A stretch of DNA of 48,238 nt, taken from contig JASHRN010000088.1 in NCBI GenBank assembly GCA_030037335.1, positions 1 through 48,238 on the forward strand. Reading direction: 5' to 3'. Under the pieces are notes generated by a model that was not told where the DNA came from, did not search any database, and saw only the letters and a list, made by a program, of their open reading frames with translations. The first letter of the stretch is position 1. Every line of letters starts with the position of its first letter. This DNA comes from Candidatus Acidiferrales bacterium. GTDB taxonomy: Bacteria > Acidobacteriota > Terriglobia > Acidiferrales > UBA7541. This document shows positions 17,765 through 26,786 of this stretch, in pieces. Both the position numbers and the translations under genes were made by a program.

Positions 17765-18889
17765 GTGCAGAGTTTACAAATTCTCCCGGAAACTGAATCC
17801 CTCCATGAAGCCCGCTGGTGGGACACCGACGCGAACGGCAAAATCCACTGCTATCTCTGCCCGCGCCATTGCCACATCGGGGAAGGGCAGGCCGGCTTCT
17901 GCTTCATTCGCGTCAATCGCGGAGGCAAACTCTACAGCCTCGGCTACGCCTCTCCCGCCGCCATTCAGATCGATCCCGTCGAAAAAAAGCCCCTCAATCA
18001 TTTTCTTCCCGGTACAAAAATCTTTTCCATGGGCACTGCTGGATGCAATATGGGCTGCTTTTTCTGCCAGAACTGGGACATTTCCAAATCCCGCAGCGAC
18101 CAGGTCCACTCCACGCACGCTGAACCGGAGCAGGTCGTCGAACTTGCCATTCGCTACGGTTGTCCCTCCATCGCCTTCACTTACAATGAGCCGACCATCT
18201 GGGCCGAATACGTCATCGACATTTGCAAAATCGCGCACGCCCGCGGCCTCAACACCGTGATGGTCTCGAATGGATACATCACGCAGGAAGCGTTTCATGA
18301 AGTCTACGATCACGTTGACGCCGCAAACATCGACTTGAAAGCTTTCACGGAAAATTTCTACGGCAAAATCACGCTCACGCATCTCGAACCGGTCCTCGAA
18401 ACTCTCGTGCGCTTGAAAAACGAAACCAATGTCTGGTTCGAAATCACCAATCTGATGATTCCCACGCTCAACGATGACGAAGCCGAAACGCGCAAGCTCG
18501 CCGAATGGATTCTCGCGCATCTCGGCCCCGACGTCCCTTTGCACTTCACCGCGTTTCATCCCGATTTCAAATTGCAGGACAAGCCACGCACGCCTCCCGA
18601 AACTCTGCATCGCGCGCGCAAAATCGCTCGTGAAGTTGGACTGCATTACGTCTACGAAGGAAATATCTTCAGTGATGGCGGCAATACTCACTGCCCGCAA
18701 TGCAACGCCCTCTTGATCGAACGCTCGTGGCACGACGTCCGCAAGAATATTTTGCGAGACGGCGCCTGCCCCAAATGCAATCTCCGCATCCCGGGTGAAT
18801 GGAAGAACCGTAGAGGATTCGCAGTAGATGCAATGCACACGGGGACCTCCCGTGCGTCACGCGATCTGTTCGACACCCTGAATTTGTAG
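17765..18889 (+). CDS. amrS: AmmeMemoRadiSam-system radical SAM enzyme (AmrS-type)
   Basis: The 374-residue protein is a pyruvate-formate-lyase-activase-like radical SAM enzyme. The cluster-binding motif CxxxCxxC is in GTAGCNMGCFFCQNWDISKS. An N-terminal cysteine-rich segment (CYLCPRHCHIGEGQAGFC, about 32-50) and a C-terminal zinc-ribbon pair (CPQCNALLIERSW and CPKCNLRIPGEW) are typical of AmrS. FTYNEPTIWAEY and MVSNGYI are conserved barrel segments. AAAGGA upstream supports the GTG start. In other genomes it is linked with AMMECR1 and MEMO genes; neither partner lies nearby. The reaction it catalyses is not established in the general literature I can rely on. Confidence 0.9.
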   Translation: MQSLQILPETESLHEARWWDTDANGKIHCYLCPRHCHIGEGQAGFCFIRVNRGGKLYSLGYASPAAIQIDPVEKKPLNHFLPGTKIFSMGTAGCNMGCFFCQNWDISKSRSDQVHSTHAEPEQVVELAIRYGCPSIAFTYNEPTIWAEYVIDICKIAHARGLNTVMVSNGYITQEAFHEVYDHVDAANIDLKAFTENFYGKITLTHLEPVLETLVRLKNETNVWFEITNLMIPTLNDDEAETRKLAEWILAHLGPDVPLHFTAFHPDFKLQDKPRTPPETLHRARKIAREVGLHYVYEGNIFSDGGNTHCPQCNALLIERSWHDVRKNILRDGACPKCNLRIPGEWKNRRGFAVDAMHTGTSRASRDLFDTLNL

Positions 18890-18906
18890 AAGAGGTTGAG
18901 GAAATA

Positions 18907-19548
18907 TCAGCGCCAGTGAGTGTAGTAGCCGGGGCCGACGCGCAAGTCGTGGTGCCACGCAACGGGAAAGCTCCACCAGGCAATCGTGCCGAGGATGGCT
19001 TGGATGACCGCGAGCGGCAGAATGTTTCTGTGGCGCGCGAAAAGCCAGGCGAAAACAATTCCGCCGACGAAGGTCAGGGGCACGAGAACTGGATTCGGCC
19101 AGTGGCACGAAGCAAAAATGATTCCGGTGAGCAGCTCCGCGATCCACTCGCGGCGCAAAAGTGAAAGGAAGCGATTATTGAGGAGGGAATTGAGGGCCAC
19201 CTGCTGCAAAAGGCAAAAAGCGAAGTAGCTCCAGAGCCGCGAAGGCGACCGCAGAGTCGCGGGAATGTGGCGCGGCTGGCCGAGGATCAGCCCCGTGGCG
19301 ATGAGCAGCGCGGCCATAATTACAAAAGCAACAAAGGCCCATTTCGTCGCAGCCCACAAATTGTCCGCGCGCCAGCCGAGCGTTTTCGGCGTATCGCGAT
19401 GCAACAAAAAACTCGCCGCGATCCACACCGGGAAAATAATCCACGAATAGCGCGCGGTGAACTCCAGCCGCCAAATGAACAGCAGGACGTAGATCGGGAT
19501 TCCGATTACGTCGATCAGCGAGAGGATGCGCAGCACGCGAGTTGTCAT
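18907..19548 (-). CDS. CPBP-family intramembrane protein with degenerate protease motif 1
   Basis: The 213-residue protein is predicted to be all membrane, with about 6-7 hydrophobic segments. The second and third CPBP (CAAX protease/bacteriocin-processing) motifs look preserved: FASCHWPN with a histidine after FxxxH spacing, and the later FARHRNILPLAVIQAILG. The first motif, normally EExxxR, reads QQVALNSLL, so the catalytic glutamates are replaced by glutamines. It may be an inactive relative or a divergent enzyme. It starts 4 bp after a small hypothetical gene on the same strand and is probably cotranscribed with it. Substrate unknown. Confidence 0.75.
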   Translation of the reverse strand: MTTRVLRILSLIDVIGIPIYVLLFIWRLEFTARYSWIIFPVWIAASFLLHRDTPKTLGWRADNLWAATKWAFVAFVIMAALLIATGLILGQPRHIPATLRSPSRLWSYFAFCLLQQVALNSLLNNRFLSLLRREWIAELLTGIIFASCHWPNPVLVPLTFVGGIVFAWLFARHRNILPLAVIQAILGTIAWWSFPVAWHHDLRVGPGYYTHWR

Positions 19549-19552
19549 GCAC

Positions 19553-19885
19553 TTAGTGGGATGCGCGTACGAGCTTTTCAGCCAGCACGAGCGCTGCGTC
19601 CAAATTTAATGCGGAATGCGCGGAGAGCGCGTCGCAGGAAATATCGGGGAAGCCGCGCCGCGTGAGCTCGGCAGGCAAATGCTCGAGAATTGTCCGCGAA
19701 TTGCGCGCAAGCAAGTCGCCGATCGCTTCAAACAGGATGCCATGATCGTTGTCGCGCCACGAATATTTCCGCAGCCGTTGGCATATTTCTCGCCGCTGCG
19801 CGATGTCTTTGCCGTCCGCACACAAGAATCGCAGCAGCTGTTCTTCGGTTTCAGCGCAGGAAACAGGATTGTTCTTCGAATGCAT
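19553..19885 (-). CDS. Small hypothetical protein
   Basis: I chose the ATG at 19885 (110 aa); an adjacent upstream TTG would add one residue. The sequence is mostly helical and charged (EEQLLRFLCADGKDIAQRREICQRLRKYSW, written here in pieces: EEQLLRFLC, RREICQRLRKYSW), without signal peptide or membrane segment. I do not recognise the family. It sits 4 bp upstream of the CPBP-like gene, divergent from the exported protein at 19978. A TTTCCA-N17-TAGAAT promoter pattern lies just upstream. Confidence 0.6.
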   Translation of the reverse strand: MHSKNNPVSCAETEEQLLRFLCADGKDIAQRREICQRLRKYSWRDNDHGILFEAIGDLLARNSRTILEHLPAELTRRGFPDISCDALSAHSALNLDAALVLAEKLVRASH

Positions 19886-19912
19886 CAAAGCTCGGCGTGA
19901 CCATCCTGCTCG

Positions 19913-19941
19913 ATTCTAGCTTGCATCGCAGCGCATGGAAA
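19913..19941 (-). promoter_or_regulatory. Putative sigma70-type promoter for the hypothetical/CPBP pair
   Basis: On the minus strand, TTTCCA (19936-19941) and TAGAAT (19913-19918) are spaced by 17 bases. The -10 matches consensus at five of six positions and the -35 at four. The start codon at 19885 lies about 28 bases downstream. Confidence 0.4.
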
Positions 19942-19977
19942 CATTTTGGCACTTCGGCGCGTACTTGCAATGTGCGC

Positions 19978-21549
19978 ATGAAAACCGTATTTCGAAGCTT
20001 CACTTGGGTCGCATTCTTTTGCGTTGCGGTGACGATTGTCACTGCTATGCCGCGAGCATGCTTCGCACAGTCAGCGGGCAAAATTATCGAGGCGTCGGTT
20101 CGCGCGCTTGGCGGCGCGAAAGCGATGCAAAGAATACGTTCGGCAGACTGGGAAGGAACGATCCGCGAGGATAACGGGGCCGATATCGGTGAATTTACTC
20201 TGATCACGGCTGCGCCCGGGGAGTTTTACCGCGAATTTGTGCTGGGGCCGGAGCAAATTGCGGAGGCGTGCAATGCGAGTTCTTGCTGGAGCGAACAGGG
20301 CAGCGGGAATCTTTACACCCTCTTCGGTTCGGAAGAGAAGCGCGCTGAAGCCACGGGCCGCTATTTGAATTTTTCACTGGCGAATTACAAGAAGCTGAAA
20401 ATTCAGGCGAGCTACGCCGGCACGGAGAATGTGGACGGAAAGCCCGCGGATGTTGTCGAACTGACGATTCCCCCTGGCGAGAAGCGCCGCGTGTATTTCG
20501 ACCGTGCGACGCATTTCATTGTGAAGGAAACGATTGAAGCAGCCGAAGGGCCGCCGAGCGAAGCAAAATCGTCGGGCCAGCTCTCGAAGGTCGCGAGCGC
20601 GGGCTCATTCGGCGGCGCGGAAGAAATTGACTATGCCGACTATTGCGCGGTACAAGGCGTGATGGAGCCGTTCCAGCTCACCATCCAACAAGACGGGCGC
20701 ACGTTTCAGGTTGCCGTCAATCGCATTTCTTTCAATGCCGCCGTGAATGCGTCCACTTTTGATTTTCCGAATCTCTCGAAAAAGCCGCTGCCGGATATTG
20801 CCGTGCTTCTCACGGCGGTCGATAAAAACCAGAAGCAGATCGATGAAATTCAGAAAGACTATGGGTGCATGAAATTGGAGGAAGACGACAACGTCAATGG
20901 AAAGGGTGAGATCACAAAGCGTACCACGACGCTCTACCAGATTTCCTATATTCACGGTAACGAAATGGCGCGAAAAATCGAGGTGGACGGAAAGCCGCTG
21001 AGCGCTGCCGAAGAACAAAAGGAAGATGAGCGCCTGCAAAAGGAGGTGGCGCGATACGACAAAGAAGCGGCGGACCCAAATCCGAAGAAGAACGACGATG
21101 ACGTCGGCATTTCGGATTTCTTGCGTGTATCGCGCTTCACCAATCCGCGATGGGAGCGTTTTCGGGGGCAGGATGTGGTGGTTTTCGACTTTGGGCCGAA
21201 TCCAAATTACAAACCGGAGAAGCTCGTCGACAAATTCATCTATGATCTGGTTGGAACGGTTTGGGTGGATCCGCAGGCGGAGGATATTGCGCGGCTCGAA
21301 GCGCGCTTCGACAATTCATTCAAGATCGGCGGCGGAGTGCTGGCGTCGCTGCAAAAAGGCTCAGCGTTCCAGTTTGAGCAGTCTCGCGTGAATAACGAAG
21401 TGTGGCTGCCATCGTATGACGAAGTTCACGTCGGCGCGAAATTTCTGCTCGTGAAAACATTTCGCGCCAACGTGATCGATCATTATTACGACTATCAGAA
21501 ATTCCATGTTGCAACACAGCAGAAAATCGCTCCGCCGCAAAAGCGATGA
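19978..21549 (+). CDS. Exported hypothetical protein, lipoprotein-sorting-like
   Basis: The frame extends upstream, but the ATG at 19978 gives a clear signal peptide (MKTVFRSFTWVAFFCVAVTI, cleavage near CFAQSAG) and avoids overlap with the divergent gene, so I use it (523 aa). The mature protein is beta-rich; its early part (IIEASVRALGGAKAMQRIRS, WEGTI, GEFYREF) resembles the LolA/LppC-like outer-membrane lipoprotein-sorting fold common in exported acidobacterial proteins. A charged central helix (about 275-400, rich in K, D and E) joins a second beta-rich half. No catalytic motif is seen. Periplasmic; function unknown. Confidence 0.75.
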   Translation: MKTVFRSFTWVAFFCVAVTIVTAMPRACFAQSAGKIIEASVRALGGAKAMQRIRSADWEGTIREDNGADIGEFTLITAAPGEFYREFVLGPEQIAEACNASSCWSEQGSGNLYTLFGSEEKRAEATGRYLNFSLANYKKLKIQASYAGTENVDGKPADVVELTIPPGEKRRVYFDRATHFIVKETIEAAEGPPSEAKSSGQLSKVASAGSFGGAEEIDYADYCAVQGVMEPFQLTIQQDGRTFQVAVNRISFNAAVNASTFDFPNLSKKPLPDIAVLLTAVDKNQKQIDEIQKDYGCMKLEEDDNVNGKGEITKRTTTLYQISYIHGNEMARKIEVDGKPLSAAEEQKEDERLQKEVARYDKEAADPNPKKNDDDVGISDFLRVSRFTNPRWERFRGQDVVVFDFGPNPNYKPEKLVDKFIYDLVGTVWVDPQAEDIARLEARFDNSFKIGGGVLASLQKGSAFQFEQSRVNNEVWLPSYDEVHVGAKFLLVKTFRANVIDHYYDYQKFHVATQQKIAPPQKR

Positions 21550-21625
21550 ACTGGGCGGACAGGTTCCGTGCTTGGCGGGGTGGCGAATTTGCAATCCCGC
21601 TGTGGTGGGACGCAGCCAGTTACGC

Positions 21626-21660
21626 TATAATCACGTCGAATTTGGCCTACTTGTAGGAGG
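21626..21660 (+). promoter_or_regulatory. Putative -10 and consensus ribosome-binding site for the exported TonB-C-like gene
   Basis: A perfect TATAAT (21626-21631) is followed by AGGAGG (21655-21660), five bases before the GTG start at 21666. The -35 region is not convincing. The ribosome-binding site decides the GTG start. Confidence 0.5.
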
Positions 21661-21665
21661 GCCAC

Positions 21666-22766
21666 GTGAGCCGTTCGCGCCTGCGTTTCGCTGTCGTTGC
21701 GTGTCTTGCCTCGCTTGTTCTCGCGCCCGCCGCCATTTGCCAGGCCGGAATTCCGACGGTGCCGGTGCCACCCGATCCTCTCGAACTCGTGAATAATGCG
21801 GTATCCCTCACTGAGCCAGAGCAGCGCGCCGCCGCATTGGAATTGCTCGAGCGAGCGCAGCAGAACTACAACTTCTATGCGCCGCACGCGCCAGCGTTCA
21901 TCCTGAAGGTTTCATTCAATTCCAACGGACAATTGCAATACGAGGGGCCGGGGTCGATGGAAGAAACGTACGTTGGACACGAGGAGCGATGGACCGCGGA
22001 GTTTGATGGAACTTCCGTGTCTCGCCTGCTGAATGGCACAGGCGTGGGGTACGGTGTTGGGGGCGTCATCCCGATGCGAGTGCAAATGGTGCGCAGCGCG
22101 ATTCTTTGGCCGCTCGGAACTATTGGGGCGAGGGCCATGATTCGGTCGGCGAACGTAAGCTACGATGGGATGCAGCTTACTTGTGTACTGACCTCGGGTT
22201 CCGTGCCGGACGCTCCAAGTCCGCGACAATGGGTTGAAAAGGAATACTGCATTGATCCGGAAACAGGGCTGCTGCACATTTGGTCGGAGGTCCCGGGCAT
22301 ATATATTTTGTATGACTATTCCAGCGCCATTCAATTCCACGGGCACACGATTGCGGGACGAATTACCGTGACGGAGAACGGGAGTCCGGTGCTACGAATT
22401 CGAGTGGACAGCCTCGCGGACGCAGGTCAGGTGGATCCGAGAGAGTTTATGCCGACACCGGAGATGCGCGCGCAGGGCCCCTTTGTTCTCTTATCGGGGC
22501 CGCGAAGAGAACCGCTTTTTGTGCGGCCATCTGCGAGCGAGAGGGCAACGATGATGCAGCCAGTCATTGTTCATGCGACGGTCAGCAGGGACGGCGACGT
22601 GATGGAAGAAGAAGCCCTGCAAAATTCGCCGGAACCGCTGGTTGAAAAAGCGCTGGAACTGGTGAAGAATCACAAATTCGCGTCGTCGGCTCGGCAGCTC
22701 GAAGTTTTTGTGAACGTCAAATTCTATTTGAGCCAGCCTTCTGAGGGCACGTCGAATTCCCAATAG
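21666..22766 (+). CDS. Exported protein with C-terminal TonB-like domain
   Basis: The 366-residue protein starts at GTG, fixed by AGGAGG five bases upstream. A signal peptide is evident (SRSRLRFAVVACLASLVLAP, cleavage near AICQAG). The long middle part is of unknown family. The last 65 residues (PVIVHATVSRDGDV, SPEPLVEKALELVKNHKF, EVFVNVKFYL) match the TonB/energy-transducer C-terminal fold, with the typical v.v.v..dG.v and a..wkF pattern. True TonB proteins keep an N-terminal membrane anchor; here the anchor looks cleavable, so energy transduction is doubtful. Acidobacteria encode many such proteins with unknown roles. Confidence 0.72.
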   Translation: MSRSRLRFAVVACLASLVLAPAAICQAGIPTVPVPPDPLELVNNAVSLTEPEQRAAALELLERAQQNYNFYAPHAPAFILKVSFNSNGQLQYEGPGSMEETYVGHEERWTAEFDGTSVSRLLNGTGVGYGVGGVIPMRVQMVRSAILWPLGTIGARAMIRSANVSYDGMQLTCVLTSGSVPDAPSPRQWVEKEYCIDPETGLLHIWSEVPGIYILYDYSSAIQFHGHTIAGRITVTENGSPVLRIRVDSLADAGQVDPREFMPTPEMRAQGPFVLLSGPRREPLFVRPSASERATMMQPVIVHATVSRDGDVMEEEALQNSPEPLVEKALELVKNHKFASSARQLEVFVNVKFYLSQPSEGTSNSQ

Positions 22767-22801
22767 GACAAAACCAGCACTGTGAAGGATAGATTTGGCG
22801 A

Positions 22802-25714
22802 TCAGGCGGCGCGGCCGCAGCACTTTTTGTATTTCTTGCCGGAGCCGCAGGGGCACGTATCATTGCGGCCGACTTTCGCGCCGGTGCGGACCTGCTTTGG
22901 CGCTTCGGCTTTTTCGCGGCCAGTCTGGAACTGCAAATTCTGCTGTGTGCGTTGCTGGCGGCGTTCGATCTGTTTGGCGTCTTCTTCGGGCCGCGCGGGC
23001 TGCATCAGGTAGAGAAAGCGCACTGATTCGCGGTCGATGCGATCCATCATGTCTTCGAATAGAGTGAAGCCTTCTTTTTTGAATTCGACGAGCGGATCAA
23101 TCTGACCGTAGCCGCGCAGGCCGATTCCTTCCTTCAGGTGATCGAGTGAGAGCAGATGGTCTTTCCATTGCGCGTCGACGATATCGAGCATGATGTGACG
23201 TTCGAGCCAGCGCATCATCTGGGTGCCGAATAGCTTTTCCTTTTCGTCGTAGCGAATCTTCGCCTTTTCGATGAGCGCGTCGAGCAACTGAGGTTGATTC
23301 ATTTGCAGCGGGTCGATGCCTGACGATTTAATGTCGATGCCGAATTGGTTGAGCACTTCGCCGTTGAGTTGCGTGAGATTCCACTGATCGGGATGCTGCT
23401 CGCGCGGGCAGTAAGACTCGAGAAGATCGGTCATCAGGTCTTCGGTGAGGCCGAGAACATCTTCCTTCTGGTCTTTGCCTTCGAGAATGGCGCGGCGAAT
23501 GGAGTAAATCGTCTCGCGCTGCTTGTTCATTACGTCGTCGTATTCGAGCAGGTGCTTGCGCGCTTCGAAGTTCTGCGCCTCGACGGTTTTCTGCGCGTTT
23601 TCGATGCGCTTCGAAATCAGCCGCGACTCAATGGGAATGCCTTCCTTCATGCCGAGCATGTACATGAACTTCTGAACTTTTTCGCCGCCGAAAATGCGGA
23701 GCAAATCGTCTTCGAGAGAAAGGAAAAATCGCGAAGAGCCAGGGTCGCCCTGGCGACCGGCGCGTCCACGCAACTGATTGTCAATGCGGCGGGCTTCGTG
23801 GCGCTCAGTGCCGAGAATGTGCAAGCCGCCAAGCGCGATTACTTTATCGTGTTCAGCGCGGCATTGCTCGGCGAACTGATCGTAAATCGGTTTCCATTGA
23901 TCGGCAGGCACCTGGAAAATTCTGCCTTCCTGCTGAAAAAGAACCATAGCAGGAGCCATTGAGCCGTTGCTGCCGGAAACGGCCTCCTTTGAGGCTTCGT
24001 CGGCGGTTTCGGTTTTGGTTCCGGAGGCGTTGTTGCCGTCGCCAATCACGGAGCCTGCGGGCGCGTAGGGAATTGCGAGCTTGTTTTTGAGACAGTACTC
24101 GCGGGTCATAGCTTCAGGATTGCCGCCGAGCAAAATGTCGGTTCCGCGTCCGGCCATGTTGGTGGAAACGGTGACGGCGCCTTTGCGTCCCGCCTGCGAA
24201 ACGATTTTCGCTTCGCGTTCGTGCTGCTTGGCGTTCAGAACTTGGTGCGGAATGCCGTGCTTCTTCAGTAACTCGGCAATTTTTTCGGATTTCTCGATGG
24301 AGATGCTGCCGATCAGCACAGGCTGGCCGCTTTCATGAAGCTGCTTAACGCCGGCGGCCTTCGAGCCGTCTTCCTGAATGATGCCGTTGACGACGGCTTC
24401 GAATTTCTCCTCTTCGGTGCGATAGACAACGTCGGGATTCTCGATGCGAATCAGCTCACGGTTCGTGGGAATCACGACCACGTCGAGGCCATAAATTTTG
24501 CCGAATTCTTTGGATTCGGTTTCCGCGGTTCCGGTCATGCCGGAAAGTTTTTTGTACATGCGGAAATAATTCTGAAACGTGACCGTGGCGAGAGTCTGAT
24601 TCTCGCGTTCGATTTTCACGCCTTCTTTGGCTTCGATGGCCTGATGCAAACCGTCGGACCAGCGGCGTCCCGGCATTTGGCGGCCAGTGAATTCATCGAC
24701 GATGACGACTTCGCCTTCCTTTACGACGTAATCGACGTCGCGGGTGAAAAGCGAATGCGCGCGCAGGCCCTGATAAACGTGATGAATGGTTTCGAGGTTC
24801 TGCGGATCGTACATGTTCGGCAAATTCAAGAGGCGCTCACATTTCGCGACGCCCTCTTCGGTGAGCGTAGCGGTTTTGTGCTTTTCGTCGAGCGTGTAAT
24901 CAATGTCCTTGATTAGCTTCGGAACAATTTTGTCGATTTTGTAATACTTGTCGGTGGATTCTTCCGCGGGGCCGGAAATGATCAGCGGCGTGCGCGCTTC
25001 GTCGATGAGAATGGAGTCAACTTCGTCGACGATGCCGAAGTTGTGTCCGCGCTGGACGCAATCTTTCAGATCGTACTTCATGTTGTCACGCAGATAATCG
25101 AATCCGAATTCGTTGTTGGCGCCGTAGGTGATGTCTGCGCCGTAGGCGGCGCGGCGCTGAACGTCATCGAGGTCATGCACAATCACGCCGACGGTGAGGC
25201 CGAGCGTGCGATAAATCGGGCTCATCCATTCCGCGTCGCGACGAGCGAGATAATCGTTGACGGTAACGATGTGGACGCCGCGGCCGGTGAGCGCGTTGAG
25301 ATAAGCGGGAAGAGTGGCAACGAGCGTCTTGCCTTCGCCAGTTTTCATCTCGGCGATTTTGCCGTCGTTGAGAACCATGCCGCCGATGAGCTGCACGTCA
25401 AAATGGCGCATGCCGAGCTTGCGGCGGCCGACTTCGCGGACCATGGCAAACGCGGGCACGAGGACCTGCGCGACTGCCTCCTGCATTTTCGGGCGGTACT
25501 CTTCGTCGCGAACCTCGATGCCTTCGAGCTTGGAAGTGACCTTGAGCTTCAGCTCGGCGGTGCGGACGCGAAAATCCTCATCGCTGAGCGCCTGCATTTC
25601 GGGCTCGAGCGCGTTGATGGCGGCAACAAGCGGATCGAGCTTCTTGATGTCGCGCTCGTGCTTCGTTCCGACGAAAATCGCTATTGCATTTTCAACTAGC
25701 TTCTCTGCATCCAT
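22802..25714 (-). CDS. secA: Preprotein translocase ATPase SecA
   Basis: The 970-residue motor drives protein export through SecYEG. Marks include [11 protein letters not shown], the Walker A region [66 protein letters not shown] and [19 protein letters not shown]. The C-terminus ends with the zinc-binding SEC-C motif [14 protein letters not shown]. Between the NPEAMTREY region and the next conserved block there is a Ser/Gly/Asn/Thr-rich low-complexity insert (encoded near 23930-24080). The length is at the long end for bacterial SecA. No strong ribosome-binding site or promoter was seen in the 5' spacer. Confidence 0.97.
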   Translation of the reverse strand: MDAEKLVENAIAIFVGTKHERDIKKLDPLVAAINALEPEMQALSDEDFRVRTAELKLKVTSKLEGIEVRDEEYRPKMQEAVAQVLVPAFAMVREVGRRKLGMRHFDVQLIGGMVLNDGKIAEMKTGEGKTLVATLPAYLNALTGRGVHIVTVNDYLARRDAEWMSPIYRTLGLTVGVIVHDLDDVQRRAAYGADITYGANNEFGFDYLRDNMKYDLKDCVQRGHNFGIVDEVDSILIDEARTPLIISGPAEESTDKYYKIDKIVPKLIKDIDYTLDEKHKTATLTEEGVAKCERLLNLPNMYDPQNLETIHHVYQGLRAHSLFTRDVDYVVKEGEVVIVDEFTGRQMPGRRWSDGLHQAIEAKEGVKIERENQTLATVTFQNYFRMYKKLSGMTGTAETESKEFGKIYGLDVVVIPTNRELIRIENPDVVYRTEEEKFEAVVNGIIQEDGSKAAGVKQLHESGQPVLIGSISIEKSEKIAELLKKHGIPHQVLNAKQHEREAKIVSQAGRKGAVTVSTNMAGRGTDILLGGNPEAMTREYCLKNKLAIPYAPAGSVIGDGNNASGTKTETADEASKEAVSGSNGSMAPAMVLFQQEGRIFQVPADQWKPIYDQFAEQCRAEHDKVIALGGLHILGTERHEARRIDNQLRGRAGRQGDPGSSRFFLSLEDDLLRIFGGEKVQKFMYMLGMKEGIPIESRLISKRIENAQKTVEAQNFEARKHLLEYDDVMNKQRETIYSIRRAILEGKDQKEDVLGLTEDLMTDLLESYCPREQHPDQWNLTQLNGEVLNQFGIDIKSSGIDPLQMNQPQLLDALIEKAKIRYDEKEKLFGTQMMRWLERHIMLDIVDAQWKDHLLSLDHLKEGIGLRGYGQIDPLVEFKKEGFTLFEDMMDRIDRESVRFLYLMQPARPEEDAKQIERRQQRTQQNLQFQTGREKAEAPKQVRTGAKVGRNDTCPCGSGKKYKKCCGRAA

Positions 25715-26026
25715 CGCTTATCTTTTTCTTTGGCTCCTTGCCATGTTCCAAACCATTTCCAAAACACGTCCCAAGAGTTCTTTTTAATTAGATGCGGCGC
25801 TCATCGCCGTTACACAACATTTTAGCGCACTCGTTCAGCAGGCTGTTATGTTACATGGATTGTGCCGCTTATCGTGACTGTCTGTCGCTGCTAATGTTCC
25901 TAAGTGAGTATCTATTGTACGCGTTCGGCACGATTGGCGCAAAGCGGCCTGTGCGGCGGATTTGCCCGTGCAGCGGACGCGCGTCCTATGATTCAATGCA
26001 ACTACCCGCGCAAAAGGAGGCTGCGA
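25715..26026. other. Divergent intergenic region between secA and the PLD-like gene
   Basis: This 312-bp spacer should hold promoters for both genes, but no hexamer pair is convincing. A small GGCG/CGCC hairpin lies near 25795-25810. At its right end AAAGGAGG (26013-26020) precedes the PLD-like start. Reading frames extending into it upstream of 26027 are not supported. Confidence 0.6.
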
Positions 26027-26686
26027 ATGCCATTTCAGATCACGACGACAGTGACATGCTATCTGCTGCCCGATGACGGCGCGCAGGCGAAGGCTGATTT
26101 CTTGGCGCATTTGCTCGATCCCGGCGAGACGTGGATCATTGCGTACGCGTTTACGCTGACAGGTATGATCAATGACTTGCTGGCGGCGCACAAGGCGGGT
26201 ATTCCGCTTCACATTTACCTGGATCACTCGCAGGAAGTTGGAACGGTGGAGAAGCCGCTGGTGCAGCAACTGGTGAGCGCAGGAGTGGAGGTGACGATTG
26301 GCACTTCGCCGGCGGGCTCGCAGTACATTTGCCACACGAAAGGAATGGTTTCTGATCCGGCGGCAAACGGTGGATCGCTGTGGTGCTGGGAAGGCTCGAC
26401 GAATTTTTCATTGAGCGCATGGAAGCAGGTGAATACGGCGCTGGTGTTCGCGTCGCAGCAGTGGCGCGACGAGTTTGTGGCGCAGTTCCAGGGGCTCGTC
26501 GAGTATGCGTGGACGAATGAGAAGAGCATGCAGTTGATGTCTTCGCCGCCGCCGGATGCGGGCAAAGCGCCAGCGGCGACACGTGCACGGTATGGATTAA
26601 GTCCTGCGCCGAAGAACGGCGGCGCGGCATCGACGCCCAGCATCCCGAGTCGAAATTCAAAAGCAAAAAGCGGCAAGCGGAGATAA
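26027..26686 (+). CDS. Phospholipase-D-like protein with a single HKD motif
   Basis: I start at the ATG at 26027 (219 aa) because AAAGGAGG sits six bases upstream; longer upstream starts lack this. Residues about 5-165 form one PLD half: WIIAYAFTLTGMINDLLAAHKAG, IPLHIYLDHSQEV, then HTKGMVSD with HxKxxxxD spacing and GSTNFS (GSxN). With only one HKD per chain it would have to dimerise, as in Nuc-like phosphodiesterases. The C-terminal about 50 residues are a basic, Pro/Ala/Ser-rich tail that may bind nucleic acid. No signal peptide is seen. Substrate could be DNA, RNA or phospholipid; not determinable here. Confidence 0.82.
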   Translation: MPFQITTTVTCYLLPDDGAQAKADFLAHLLDPGETWIIAYAFTLTGMINDLLAAHKAGIPLHIYLDHSQEVGTVEKPLVQQLVSAGVEVTIGTSPAGSQYICHTKGMVSDPAANGGSLWCWEGSTNFSLSAWKQVNTALVFASQQWRDEFVAQFQGLVEYAWTNEKSMQLMSSPPPDAGKAPAATRARYGLSPAPKNGGAASTPSIPSRNSKAKSGKRR

Positions 26687-26727
26687 GAAAGCAGCGGCGA
26701 AAGCACGCGCAAAGGAGACATGCGCAG

Positions 26728-26756
26728 TTGCGAGCGCAAGTAGCGCGTTCTATCAT
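26728..26756 (+). promoter_or_regulatory. Putative sigma70-type promoter for the Mrp gene
   Basis: TTGCGA (26728-26733) and TATCAT (26751-26756) are separated by 17 bases. The -10 matches five of six consensus positions. The start codon at 26787 would follow a leader of about 24 nt containing AAGGCGGA. Confidence 0.45.
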
Positions 26757-26786
26757 CAATGCGGACGACCGAAAGGCGGAGTTTTC

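Noticed and set aside
17774-18838. 354-codon open frame antisense to the radical SAM gene
   Set aside because: Overlaps fully with a gene carrying intact CxxxCxxC and zinc-ribbon motifs; no motif in the antisense translation.
19690-19977. Upstream extension of the exported protein at 19978
   Set aside because: It would overlap the divergent small gene and bury the clear signal peptide inside the protein.
25815-25850. CIRCE-like half site (TTAGCGCACTC) upstream of secA
   Set aside because: The left half has two extra bases and there is no matching GAGTGCTAA at the required distance.
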